This document shows positions 42,888 to 50,724 of a stretch of 64,000 bases of DNA, piece after piece. The notes beneath the pieces are model-generated. The model had not been told where the DNA came from, made no database searches, and was given only the letters and a program-made list of their open reading frames with translations. The position numbers were made by a program, and so were the translations under genes. Position 1 is the first letter of the stretch, and every line of letters starts with the position of its first letter. This DNA comes from JANLTP01 sp031363055 (GTDB lineage: Bacteria; Pseudomonadota; Gammaproteobacteria; Burkholderiales; Burkholderiaceae_E), in the NCBI GenBank assembly GCA_031363055.1, contig JANLTP010000053.1:21022-85021 (forward strand), written 5' to 3'.

Positions 42888-43651
42888 TGCTTGAGACGCG
42901 TGGTCTCGTCAAGCACTTTGGCGGCCTGTTGGCCACTGACCATGTCTCACTATCGGTCGAAGCCTTGCAAACCCACGCCTTGATCGGTCCGAACGGCGCC
43001 GGCAAGAGTACCTTGATCGGTCAGCTCTGCGGTGAAATTTCACCCGACGAAGGCGACATCCTGCTCAATGGCGAAGTCGTCACCCGCGCCCCAGTGCATG
43101 TACGGGCACGAAACGGGCTCGGCCGCTCGTATCAGATTACCCAGGTTTGTCGTGACTTCAGTGCGCTCGAGAACGTCATGATGGCGAGTGCCGCTGGCGC
43201 CCGATCGATTGAAAACGCGAGCGCCCGATTTGGGTTCTGGCGACCGTTCAGGCAAGAGCAACGGCTACGCCAATCCGCCGAAGAAGCATTGCTCACGGTC
43301 GGGCTGATCGCCGAGGCTGACACTCCCGTCGCCATCATGGCGCATGGCCAGCATCGGCAACTTGAATTAGCGATGGCCCTGTCGCTGAATCCCAAGATCC
43401 TGTTGCTCGACGAGCCGTTGGCCGGCATGAGCAGCAGCGAGTCGCACATCATGGTCGAGCTGTTGCAAAAGCTCAAATCGCGCTACCCGATTCTGCTGGT
43501 CGAGCACGACATGGGCGCAGTCTTCATGCTCGCCGATCGAATCAGTGTATTGGTTTACGGCAAGGTCATTGCCAGTGGCAGCCCACAAGCCATCAAGGCG
43601 GATCCGCAGGTCCGCCAGGCCTATCTTGGCGACGAAGCGCTGGTGGCCTGA
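42887..43651 (+). CDS. Liv-type ABC ATPase (LivG-like)
   Basis: About 254 aa, cytoplasmic face of the inner membrane. Walker A GPNGAGKSTLIGQL, LGRSYQITQVCRDFSALENVMMA, a modified signature AHGQHRQLELAMALSL in place of LSGGQ, Walker B ILLLDEPLAGM, and H-loop LVEHDMGAVF. ATG 42887 is chosen; the LivM-like stop shares its A (TGATG). A GTG immediately upstream is possible. Confidence 0.93.
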   Translation: MLETRGLVKHFGGLLATDHVSLSVEALQTHALIGPNGAGKSTLIGQLCGEISPDEGDILLNGEVVTRAPVHVRARNGLGRSYQITQVCRDFSALENVMMASAAGARSIENASARFGFWRPFRQEQRLRQSAEEALLTVGLIAEADTPVAIMAHGQHRQLELAMALSLNPKILLLDEPLAGMSSSESHIMVELLQKLKSRYPILLVEHDMGAVFMLADRISVLVYGKVIASGSPQAIKADPQVRQAYLGDEALVA

Positions 43652-43663
43652 TGACCATGGATA

Positions 43664-43697
43664 CGCTATGAGCTTGGTGTCGCTATGAGCTTGTTGC
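43664..43697 (+). repeat. 17-bp tandem duplication including the start of the LivF-like gene
   Basis: Units 43664-43680 and 43681-43697 each contain CGCTATGAGCTTG, so there is a decoy ATG (43668) 17 bp upstream and out of frame with the true ATG (43685). Confidence 0.85.
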
Positions 43698-44392
43698 AGA
43701 TCGACGATCTGAAAGCCGGTTATTCGGGCAGCCAAGTGCTGTTTGGTGTGTCGCTGAAGGTTGATCGCGGCGAGGTCATCACCTTGCTTGGGCGCAACGG
43801 TATGGGCAAGTCGACCACCATCAAGTGCCTGACCGGCATACTTCGCCCCGGCTCCGGCACGGTGTTGATCGAGGCACAAGATTACGCTGGCGCCGCGTCG
43901 TACAAAATCGCGCGTGCCGGCGTTGGATTGGTTCCGGAAGGCCGGCAGGTATTTCCGACCCTCAGCGTGCGCGAAAACTTGCTGGCTACCGCCTCGACTC
44001 GCAACGCCGGCACTAGACCCTGGACGCTGAACCGCGTATTCGATTTATTTCCTCGCCTGCGCGAACGGGCGGGTCAGTTGGCCGGCAAGATGTCGGGCGG
44101 CGAACAACAAATGTTGGCGGTTGGCCGCGCTCTGATGACCAATCCGAAATTGCTCGTGCTCGACGAAGCGACCGAAGGCCTGGCGCCGTTGATCCGACAG
44201 GAAATCTGGAATTGCCTGGGTGCACTGAAGGCCGAAGGGTTGGCCCTCATTGTGGTCGACAAGAACATAAAACCGCTGATACCGCTGGCCGATCGACACT
44301 ATGTTCTCGAGAAGGGGCGGATCGAATGGACCGGCAACAGTAGCGAGTTGAGTGCCAGCAGCGAGGTGATTGCGCGGTATCTGACGGTGTGA
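43685..44392 (+). CDS. Liv-type ABC ATPase (LivF-like)
   Basis: 235 aa. Walker A GRNGMGKSTTIKCL, GLVPEGRQVFPTLSVRENLL (typical of LivF), signature MSGGEQQMLAVGRAL, Walker B LLVLDEATEGLAPLI, and VDKNIKPLIPLADRHYVLEKG, where the usual EQN/H-loop His is replaced by the DKN sequence. Final gene of the importer operon; it converges with sua5 with 11 bp between. Confidence 0.93.
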   Translation: MSLLQIDDLKAGYSGSQVLFGVSLKVDRGEVITLLGRNGMGKSTTIKCLTGILRPGSGTVLIEAQDYAGAASYKIARAGVGLVPEGRQVFPTLSVRENLLATASTRNAGTRPWTLNRVFDLFPRLRERAGQLAGKMSGGEQQMLAVGRALMTNPKLLVLDEATEGLAPLIRQEIWNCLGALKAEGLALIVVDKNIKPLIPLADRHYVLEKGRIEWTGNSSELSASSEVIARYLTV

Positions 44393-44403
44393 TTCGGTAC
44401 GTC

Positions 44404-45417
44404 TTATCCAACCGACCGGGCGCGCAGCAACCGGTCCCAGGCAGCCTGCCACTGAATACCCTGCGGCGGCGCCTGTACCAGAATCCGCGCGCAACCGAGG
44501 GCATCCAGCTCACGCAGCCGGGTATACAGATCACGCGCATACTGGCTCGCATCGACATTGCATTCAAGCACAGCAACCCGTTGGCCCGCCGCTTCGAGTT
44601 CCTTGCGCAGCGCCGGCAAATGTTCGGCGGCAACGATCTGCAATGGAGTTTGTGGCGCGTAATGTGACGCCAAGGTGCCCGACGCACGCGGAGCTTGATG
44701 ATCGATCTGCCCAGGATCAATGACGTTGCTCGAATAGACAATAGGCTCGGCCAAGGCAGTGGCCATCTGCAAGGCAGTGATCTGACCTGGTCGCAGCAAG
44801 ACCGGCTGGGCACGGGTCAGATCAACGATGCTCGACTCCAGTCCGACCGGCGCCGCACCGCCATCGATAATCAGAATGTCCTTGCCGGCCAACTCACTGC
44901 GCACGTGCTCGGCCGTGGTCGGGCTGATTCGGCCGAATCGATTGGCCGAGGGCGCCGCGATACCGCGGCCACCCGCAAGCGCAAAGGCGGCGAGCAATTG
45001 CCGCGCAATCGGATGGCCGGGACAGCGCAGACCAATGCTTTCCTGGCCCGCCCCCGCATAGGCGGCCGCCTGCGGTCGACGGCGGATGATCATCGTCAAA
45101 GGTCCTGGCCAGAAGTGCTCAGCCAGGATTCGAAATCGATCCAGCGACTTGGCGTTCACGGCCGGATCAATCCAAAAGTCGGCATCGGCCGGGTCGGCGA
45201 AATGCACAATCAACGGATGGTCGGAGGGTCGCCCTTTAGCCTGGTAGATCGCTCGAACCGCTGACGCTTGTTCGGCATCGGCACCGAGCCCATAAACGGT
45301 TTCGGTCGGAAAGGCGACCAGACCACCGGCTTGCCAGATCTGCACGGCGCGCGCACACAGAGCGGCGTCAATGCTCTGCTGAACGGCCGGACCCTGGGCT
45401 TCAGACCCGGATGCCAA
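44404..45417 (-). CDS. Threonylcarbamoyl-AMP synthase (Sua5 type)
   Basis: About 337 aa. It makes threonylcarbamoyl-AMP from Thr, bicarbonate and ATP for the t6A37 modification of tRNA. The YrdC domain has GGLVAFPTETVYGLGADA, IYQAKGRPSDHPLIVHF, FWPGPLTMII and GIAAPSANRFGRISPTTAEHV. A linker with SGTLASHYAPQTPL leads to the C-terminal Sua5 domain (about 230-337), so this is the long Sua5 form. The start is uncertain: TTG 45417 (overlapping purK by 17 bp) or TTG 45429; the frame extends further into purK but reads as a shadow. Last gene of the purC-purE-purK-sua5 run. Confidence 0.92.
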   Translation of the reverse strand: MASGSEAQGPAVQQSIDAALCARAVQIWQAGGLVAFPTETVYGLGADAEQASAVRAIYQAKGRPSDHPLIVHFADPADADFWIDPAVNAKSLDRFRILAEHFWPGPLTMIIRRRPQAAAYAGAGQESIGLRCPGHPIARQLLAAFALAGGRGIAAPSANRFGRISPTTAEHVRSELAGKDILIIDGGAAPVGLESSIVDLTRAQPVLLRPGQITALQMATALAEPIVYSSNVIDPGQIDHQAPRASGTLASHYAPQTPLQIVAAEHLPALRKELEAAGQRVAVLECNVDASQYARDLYTRLRELDALGCARILVQAPPQGIQWQAAWDRLLRARSVG

Positions 45418-46609
45418 GCTCGAGCTCAATGGCCGCAGCTTGCGAACAGGCGGCACCCAAGGTGTCGGCAATGACGGTGATGTGGCCCATTTTTCGCGCC
45501 CGACGGGCTTCCTGCTTGCCATACAGGTGCAAGCGCGCGTTGGGGTGGCCCAGCACTCGCGACCAGTCGGGTTCACGCGGGGTCTGCGATTGATCGGCGG
45601 CCCGAGATTGCCCGTCGTTTGCAGCAGCCGCGAACCAGATATCGCCCAACAGATTGATCATGACTGCGGGCGACTTGAGCGCGGTACTACCCAAGGGCAT
45701 GGCGGTCATGATTCGAACCTGCTGCTCGAATTGACTGCTGACACAGGCATCAATCGTGTAGTGACCGGAGTTATGCGGTCGCGGCGCCAACTCGTTGACA
45801 ACCAGTGAACTGTCGCGCAGCAGGAAAAATTCCACGCACAAGACACCTACATAATTCATCGCTTCAGCAATCGTTCGAGTCGCAGCGATGGCCTGCGTGG
45901 CCAGTGCGGGCGCGATCCGCGCCGGTACGACCGTGCGCGCCAGAATGCCTTGATGATGCACATTTTCAGCGACCGGATAGGCGGCGCTTTCACCATCAAA
46001 GCCGCGCGCCAGAACAACCGATAACTCGGCCGCGAGATCCAACCGCTGCTCGAGCACACAGGCCGGCTCACCGAACCGCTTGAACTCTACCAGCGCCTCT
46101 CCACGATCGGCAACCATGGCCTGACCCTTGCCGTCGTAGCCGAGTCGCGCCGACTTGAGCAGCGCCGGGAACAATTGCGTCGGTGCGCGCTCGAGATCAT
46201 CGGCACTATTGACTTCGATATACGCGGCCACCGGGATGCCGCACTGCTGAATGAATTTTTTTTCCTGCCGACGATCCTGCGCGATCGACACGCACGCGGC
46301 GGCCGGGCTGACCGGCAAGCGTTCGCTCAGGCGCAACAGCGACGGCGCAGGCACATTTTCAAACTCGGTCGTGACTGCGGCACAGCGCTCAGCCAGTGCG
46401 TCCAGGGCCGCCGCGTCGGTATAAGCAGCGCGAATCTGCAAGTCGGCACAAGCGCCGGCCGGGCTCGCTGCATCGGGCTCCAGCACGGCCACCTTGTAGC
46501 CCATCGTATGGGCCGCCATGCAGAACATGCGGCCGAGCTGGCCACCGCCAATCACGCCCAACCAGGCGCCTGGCCCAATCGCGTGCTGTGTGGTGCCAGG
46601 TTGCGTCAC
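45401..46609 (-). CDS. purK: N5-carboxyaminoimidazole ribonucleotide synthase
   Basis: 402 aa, ATP-grasp enzyme converting AIR, ATP and bicarbonate to N5-CAIR in purine synthesis. GVIGGGQLGRMFCMAAHTMGY opens the fold; EFENVPAPSLLRL, LKSARLGYDGKGQAMV (ATP-grasp) and VLCVEFFLLRDSSLVVNELAPRPHNSGHYTIDAC (metal/ATP site) follow. Substrate for PurE, encoded immediately upstream. GTG start overlaps the purE stop (GTGA). Confidence 0.96.
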   Translation of the reverse strand: MTQPGTTQHAIGPGAWLGVIGGGQLGRMFCMAAHTMGYKVAVLEPDAASPAGACADLQIRAAYTDAAALDALAERCAAVTTEFENVPAPSLLRLSERLPVSPAAACVSIAQDRRQEKKFIQQCGIPVAAYIEVNSADDLERAPTQLFPALLKSARLGYDGKGQAMVADRGEALVEFKRFGEPACVLEQRLDLAAELSVVLARGFDGESAAYPVAENVHHQGILARTVVPARIAPALATQAIAATRTIAEAMNYVGVLCVEFFLLRDSSLVVNELAPRPHNSGHYTIDACVSSQFEQQVRIMTAMPLGSTALKSPAVMINLLGDIWFAAAANDGQSRAADQSQTPREPDWSRVLGHPNARLHLYGKQEARRARKMGHITVIADTLGAACSQAAAIELELGIRV

Positions 46610-47109
46610 GCCGAGGGCAACTGCATCGAACGTGCAGCATCACTTTGTCGACGCCGGTACGCGGACAGTTTATCGGCCAGGATCGGATCATGAAGCGCCA
46701 GCATGGCGACGGCGAACAGACCGGCGTTGGCGGCGCCGGCCTCACCGATCGCAAAGGTCGCCACCGGAATACCGCGTGGCATCTGCACGATTGACAACAG
46801 CGAGTCTTCTCCGCGCAAGTACTTCGAGGGCACTGGCACGCCTAAAACAGGAACCGTGGTTTTGGCAGCCAGCATGCCCGGCAAGTGCGCGGCCCCGCCG
46901 GCGCCGGCAACAATAACCTGCAAGCCGCGACTGTGCGCCGACTCGGCATAGGCAAACATTTCATCGGGCATGCGATGCGCCGACACCACCTTGGCTTCAA
47001 ACGGCACGGCGAACTCCTGCAGCACGGCCACGGCCTGCTGCATGATGTCCCAATCACTCGAGCTGCCCATCACGACGCCGACCAATACGGGGTTATCTGC
47101 CAAGGTCAT
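46606..47109 (-). CDS. purE: N5-CAIR mutase
   Basis: 167 aa. Rearranges N5-CAIR to CAIR. GVVMGSSSDWDIMQQAV is the phosphate-binding loop, VVSAHRMPDEMFAYA carries the catalytic His, and GAGGAAHLPGMLAAKTTVPVLGVPV and LLSIVQMPRGIPVATFAIG complete the site. Class I PurE, matching the neighbouring purK. ATG 47109; 12 bp after purC. Confidence 0.97.
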   Translation of the reverse strand: MTLADNPVLVGVVMGSSSDWDIMQQAVAVLQEFAVPFEAKVVSAHRMPDEMFAYAESAHSRGLQVIVAGAGGAAHLPGMLAAKTTVPVLGVPVPSKYLRGEDSLLSIVQMPRGIPVATFAIGEAGAANAGLFAVAMLALHDPILADKLSAYRRRQSDAARSMQLPSA

Positions 47110-47121
47110 CGATGCGCTCTC

Positions 47122-48042
47122 TCAAAGTGGCGGCGGCAAAGGCCGTCCGGTCAATCGCTCAAACGCTTCGCGATACTTTTGCGCGGTTCGTTCGACCACG
47201 CTGGCAGGTAGCGGCGGCGGCGGAGCCTTTTTGTTCCAGCCGGTCACCGTCTCCAGATAGTCGCGCACGAACTGCTTGTCGTACGACGGCGGCGAGATAC
47301 CGACGCGCCAGGAATCCGCCGGCCAGAAGCGCGACGAGTCCGGGGTCAATATCTCGTCCATCAGATACAGCCGGTTTTCGGCATCGAGCCCGAATTCGAA
47401 CTTGGTATCGGCGATGATGATTCCGCGCTCGGCCGCGTAAGCCGCCGCGCGCTGATAGAGCTCGATGCTGATGGAGCGAATCGCCTCGGAGCGTTCGGCG
47501 CCGACGGTGGCAACCATGGTGTCGAAGGTGATGTTCTCATCATGTTCACCGAACTCGGCCTTGGCCGCCGGCGTGAATATCGGCATCGATAATTGCTCTG
47601 CCTGCGCCAATCCTGCGGGCAGGCGTATTCCGCAAATGCTGCCGCTGGTCTGATAATCTTTCCATCCCGAACCAATGACATAGCCGCGCACGACCGCCTC
47701 GACGAGAATCGGCCGCAGACGCTTGACGACCATCGAGCGACCGCGAACGCGTGCCACTTCATCAGCACGGACCACCGATTCCGGGGCGATTCCGGTCAAG
47801 TGGTTAGCAACTACATCGGCCAGCCGATCAAACCAGAACAGCGCCATTTGATTCAGCACACGCCCCTTATCCGGAATGGCCTCGTTCATGACCACGTCAA
47901 AGGCAGACAAGCGATCGGAGGTCACGATCAGGAGTCGATCGTCGCCCAGTACATAATTGTCTCGAACCTTGCCCCGTGAGAGCAGCGGCAGCGATTTGAG
48001 ATCGGAAAAAAGCACGGTCGGGGTCAACACGGTCGGGTTCAA
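47122..48042 (-). CDS. purC: SAICAR synthetase
   Basis: 306 aa, long-form enzyme joining CAIR with aspartate. LLSRGKVRDNYVLGDDRLLIVTSDRLSAFDVVM, IPDKGRVLNQMALFWF, VVRADEVARVRGRSMVVKRL, VEAVVRGYVIGSGWKDYQ and IADTKFEFGLDAENRLYLMDEILTPDSSRFWP are all diagnostic. The N-terminal NPTVLTPTVL is produced by a 15-bp tandem duplication, so the start may be TTG 48042, shown, or an internal GTG/TTG copy. First gene of purC-purE-purK-sua5. Confidence 0.96.
   Translation of the reverse strand: MNPTVLTPTVLFSDLKSLPLLSRGKVRDNYVLGDDRLLIVTSDRLSAFDVVMNEAIPDKGRVLNQMALFWFDRLADVVANHLTGIAPESVVRADEVARVRGRSMVVKRLRPILVEAVVRGYVIGSGWKDYQTSGSICGIRLPAGLAQAEQLSMPIFTPAAKAEFGEHDENITFDTMVATVGAERSEAIRSISIELYQRAAAYAAERGIIIADTKFEFGLDAENRLYLMDEILTPDSSRFWPADSWRVGISPPSYDKQFVRDYLETVTGWNKKAPPPPLPASVVERTAQKYREAFERLTGRPLPPPL
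48011..48040 (-). repeat. 15-bp in-frame tandem duplication at the purC start
   Basis: Units 48011-48025 and 48026-48040 encode PTVL twice and multiply the possible TTG/GTG starts. Confidence 0.85.
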
Positions 48043-48084
48043 AATAGCGCGGTAAGATGGGTCTCGAAAGATGCCATTTTGCCT

Positions 48085-48097
48085 GATTCCAGGAATC
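48085..48097. promoter_or_regulatory. Perfect 13-bp palindrome between divergent purC and amidohydrolase genes
   Basis: GATTCC-A-GGAATC is a perfect odd palindrome in the 109-bp divergent intergenic region, overlapped by CCAGG-N6-CCTGG. It is a possible regulator site; the regulator is unknown. Confidence 0.35.
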
Positions 48098-48151
48098 GGC
48101 CTGGTGTGCGGGATGTTTGGGCGAGCAGAAATTTGTGATCAGGAGTGAACG

Positions 48152-49480
48152 ATGACGGTCCGGCTATTGCAGTCCCTGGCAAATGCGCTTGCCGTGATCG
48201 CCATAAGCGCCATGAACGCCGTAGGCACATCAGCGCCGGCGCTCGCGCAAGCACCGTTGCCGATTTTTGATGCGCACATCCACTACAGCCACGACGCCTG
48301 GGATGTGGTGCCGACCGCTGAGGTCATCGCACTGATGCGCAAGGCGGGCCTCAAAGCAGCATTGGTATCGAGCTCGAACGATGACGGTACCCAGCGGCTC
48401 TACCGGGCGGCACCTGAATTGATTATTCCGAGTCTGCGGCCGTACCGCTTGCGTGGCGAAATTTCGACCTGGATCCGCGAGCCGGCAGTGCTCGCCAATG
48501 TCGAACAACGTCTGAAACAGTATCGCTACGCCGCCTTTGGCGAGTTTCACCTGTACAGTGCCGACGCCGATCTTCCGAACGTCCGGGCCATGATGAGGCT
48601 GGCCGCGCAGAACAATCTGATTCTGCATGCACACTCGGACATCGATGCGATCGAACGTTTGTTCAAACAGTTGCCGAACGCGAAAATACTCTGGGCACAT
48701 TCTGGGTTTGATCGTCCGGCCGCTATCGGCGACATGCTGCGCAAACACAAGCAACTCTGGGCCGACCTCGCCTACCGCAGCGATATGGGAACAAGCGGCA
48801 AGGTCGACCCCGACTGGGCGGCCGTGTTCGAGGAGTTTCCGGATCGCTTCATGGTCGGCACCGACACCTTCGCGCCCGAGCGTCTGCACTACATCCCCGA
48901 ACATGCCAGCTTTACCAGAGCTTGGCTTGCCGGCCTTCCCCTTGAGCTTGCCGAGAAAATTGCCCACAAGAATGCCGAGGCACTGATCCTGCCGGTGTGG
49001 CGGGCTAATCGCGAGAAAAGTGCGGCAAACGGAGTGACGGACGGAAGGACGACCGGAGCCACAGTCGGAGCCACAGTCGGAGCCACAGCAGCGAACGAAG
49101 CCAATGCGGCTGCGCCAGCCGACACGGGCGACTGCAGCAGCAACCCGTTAAACGCCGATCAACGTGAAATCGATAACGGTCGCGTGCGGGTCGTGTACGC
49201 GGCGGTTCCTGCGCTGATCAAGGTTGGTCAGGCATTTTCGATCAAGGCAACCATTTGCCCGCAGAGCGCCGGTGCCCAAGTGCAATCGTTCGCCGTTGAT
49301 GCGAGCATGCCCGAACATCGACACGGCATGAATTACTTGCCGAAAATATCGGCGCAAGGTGAACGTGGTTTTCAAGCCGACGGACTGGTGTTCCACATGC
49401 CGGGGAACTGGTTGATCATGTTCGACCTGCGGATTGATGGCCGCACAGAACGATTGACGCAAAATCTCAAAATCAATTGA
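48152..49480 (+). CDS. Exported amidohydrolase fused to a C-terminal YtkA-like domain
   Basis: 442 aa. Signal peptide to about residue 34 (APALAQ). Residues about 38-290 are an amidohydrolase-2-like barrel: IFDAHIHYSHD (metal site), FGEFHLYS, LHAHSDIDAIERLF, ILWAHSGFD, MVGTDTFAPERLHYIPEHA. A low-complexity linker with a 12-bp repeat follows (about 295-330), with TGDCSSNP at its end. Residues about 345-442 resemble YtkA: SIKATICPQSAG, SMPEHRHGMNYLP, GLVFHMPGNWLIMFDLRIDG. YtkA-type domains are small periplasmic beta-sandwiches, some linked to copper or cytochrome maturation. Start ATG with AGGAG 7 nt upstream. Its stop overlaps the diheme cytochrome gene. Confidence 0.83.
   Translation: MTVRLLQSLANALAVIAISAMNAVGTSAPALAQAPLPIFDAHIHYSHDAWDVVPTAEVIALMRKAGLKAALVSSSNDDGTQRLYRAAPELIIPSLRPYRLRGEISTWIREPAVLANVEQRLKQYRYAAFGEFHLYSADADLPNVRAMMRLAAQNNLILHAHSDIDAIERLFKQLPNAKILWAHSGFDRPAAIGDMLRKHKQLWADLAYRSDMGTSGKVDPDWAAVFEEFPDRFMVGTDTFAPERLHYIPEHASFTRAWLAGLPLELAEKIAHKNAEALILPVWRANREKSAANGVTDGRTTGATVGATVGATAANEANAAAPADTGDCSSNPLNADQREIDNGRVRVVYAAVPALIKVGQAFSIKATICPQSAGAQVQSFAVDASMPEHRHGMNYLPKISAQGERGFQADGLVFHMPGNWLIMFDLRIDGRTERLTQNLKIN
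49055..49090 (+). repeat. 12-bp in-frame tandem repeat (3 copies) in the amidohydrolase linker
   Basis: Three units encode GATV-GATV-GATA between the catalytic and YtkA-like domains. The first two copies are identical, so expansion is recent. Confidence 0.9.
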
Positions 49481-50724
49481 AGCCGCGCCGGCTGCTGCAA
49501 AAATTGAATCCGCACCGCCAATTACAAGTCTTGGCGCTGTGCGCCTCCCTCGTCGTCCTGAATGCGGGCGCCGCGATGGCGCGCGTACCCGACTATGATG
49601 CCGACGAACTGGCCAGAATACTGTCGCTCGGTCCTTGGCCGCCCGCCGAACCGACACGCCGCGATCCGACCAACCGGGTCAGCCAAAATCCCTTGGCGAT
49701 CGAGTTTGGAAAACGTCTGTTCAACTCGACCAAGCTATCGATCAATCAAAAAGTTTCCTGCGGCACCTGCCACAAGCCGGCGCTGGGATTCAGCGACGGG
49801 CGGGTGAGAGCGCAAGGTCTCGGTCGGCATGATCGAAACAGCCAGAGCCTGTGGAATGTCGATTTGCAGCGTTGGTTTGGATGGGATGGCGGCGCCGATA
49901 GCCTGTGGTCGGCCAGTATTCGACCGATCCTGACGCGCCATGAAATGGGCTCCAATGCACAACACGTGCAACAGAGCGTCCTGCAAGATCGCGATTGGCG
50001 CGAGCAATACCGACGGTTATTCGGCGCCATCGGCAGCCCGGAAGAAGTTTTGGTCAATGTCGGCAAATCACTGGCCGCCTATCTCGAAACGCTGCGCTCA
50101 CCGCCGACCGCTTTTGACCGCTTTCGCGACGCCGTCGCGGCCGGTCAAAGTCCGGACACTGTCAATTATTCTGCCGCTGCGCGGCGCGGACTCAAGATTT
50201 TTGTGGGACGCGGCAATTGCACGGTATGCCACTTTGGTCCGGGCTTGAGCAACGGAGAATTTCACGACGTCGCGATACCGTTTCTGATCGAACCCGGTCG
50301 GGTCGATTCGGGTCGATACTCGGGCGTTCGGCGGGTCAAAGCCGATCCGTTCAATTTGCTGAGTGCATACAATGATCAGAGCTCAACGTCAGAGAATCCG
50401 TCGGGGAATCCGTCGGGGAGTCAGTCGAAAAATCAGTCAGAAAGTCAGCCAGAGCGCCTGCCGGAATCCCTGAAAACCAACACCGTGCAGTTAGTGCATC
50501 GTAACTGGGGCGAATGGAAAACACCGAGCCTGCGCAACCTGAAGACGACCGCACCGTACATGCACAACGGCAGCTTGCGCAGCCTGCGTGATGTCGCTCG
50601 CCACTACTCCGAGATCAATGAGGAACGCTTGCATTCCGACGGCGAGCGACTGCTCAAACCGCTTCGCCTGAGCACACGCGATATCAACGATCTGGTGGCC
50701 TTCCTGTTGAGCCTCAGTCCCTGA
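49477..50724 (+). CDS. Exported diheme cytochrome c peroxidase/MauG-family protein
   Basis: 415 aa. TTG start overlaps the preceding stop (TTGA) and is followed at once by a signal peptide (to about residue 37, AAMARV). Two c-type heme sites: VSCGTCHKP (C95, C98, H99) and NCTVCHFG (C248, C251, H252). FGWDGGADSLWSASIRPILTRHEMG between them and NWGEWKTPSLRNLKTTAPYMHNGSLRSL near the end are typical of the CcpA/MauG/MbnH superfamily. Members either reduce H2O2 or oxidise a partner protein's Trp/Tyr. Translational coupling to the amidohydrolase-YtkA gene suggests that protein or its product is the partner; this is inference. A low-complexity Ser/Asn/Gln insert lies near residues 300-330. Confidence 0.88.
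   Translation: MKPRRLLQKLNPHRQLQVLALCASLVVLNAGAAMARVPDYDADELARILSLGPWPPAEPTRRDPTNRVSQNPLAIEFGKRLFNSTKLSINQKVSCGTCHKPALGFSDGRVRAQGLGRHDRNSQSLWNVDLQRWFGWDGGADSLWSASIRPILTRHEMGSNAQHVQQSVLQDRDWREQYRRLFGAIGSPEEVLVNVGKSLAAYLETLRSPPTAFDRFRDAVAAGQSPDTVNYSAAARRGLKIFVGRGNCTVCHFGPGLSNGEFHDVAIPFLIEPGRVDSGRYSGVRRVKADPFNLLSAYNDQSSTSENPSGNPSGSQSKNQSESQPERLPESLKTNTVQLVHRNWGEWKTPSLRNLKTTAPYMHNGSLRSLRDVARHYSEINEERLHSDGERLLKPLRLSTRDINDLVAFLLSLSP
50392..50451 (+). repeat. 12-bp in-frame repeat (5 copies) in the diheme cytochrome gene
   Basis: Five 12-bp units encode tetrapeptides of the form (E/G)(N/S)(P/Q)S. They form a surface-loop-like insert after the second heme motif. Confidence 0.85.

Noticed and set aside
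43664..43680. ATG at 43668 as an earlier start for the LivF-like gene
   Set aside because: It is out of frame with the gene (17 bp upstream) and is a by-product of the duplication.
44404..45576. Sua5 frame extended into purK up to 45576
   Set aside because: The first 50 or so residues are a shadow of purK with no resemblance to the family. A TTG near 45417 gives the usual Sua5 length.
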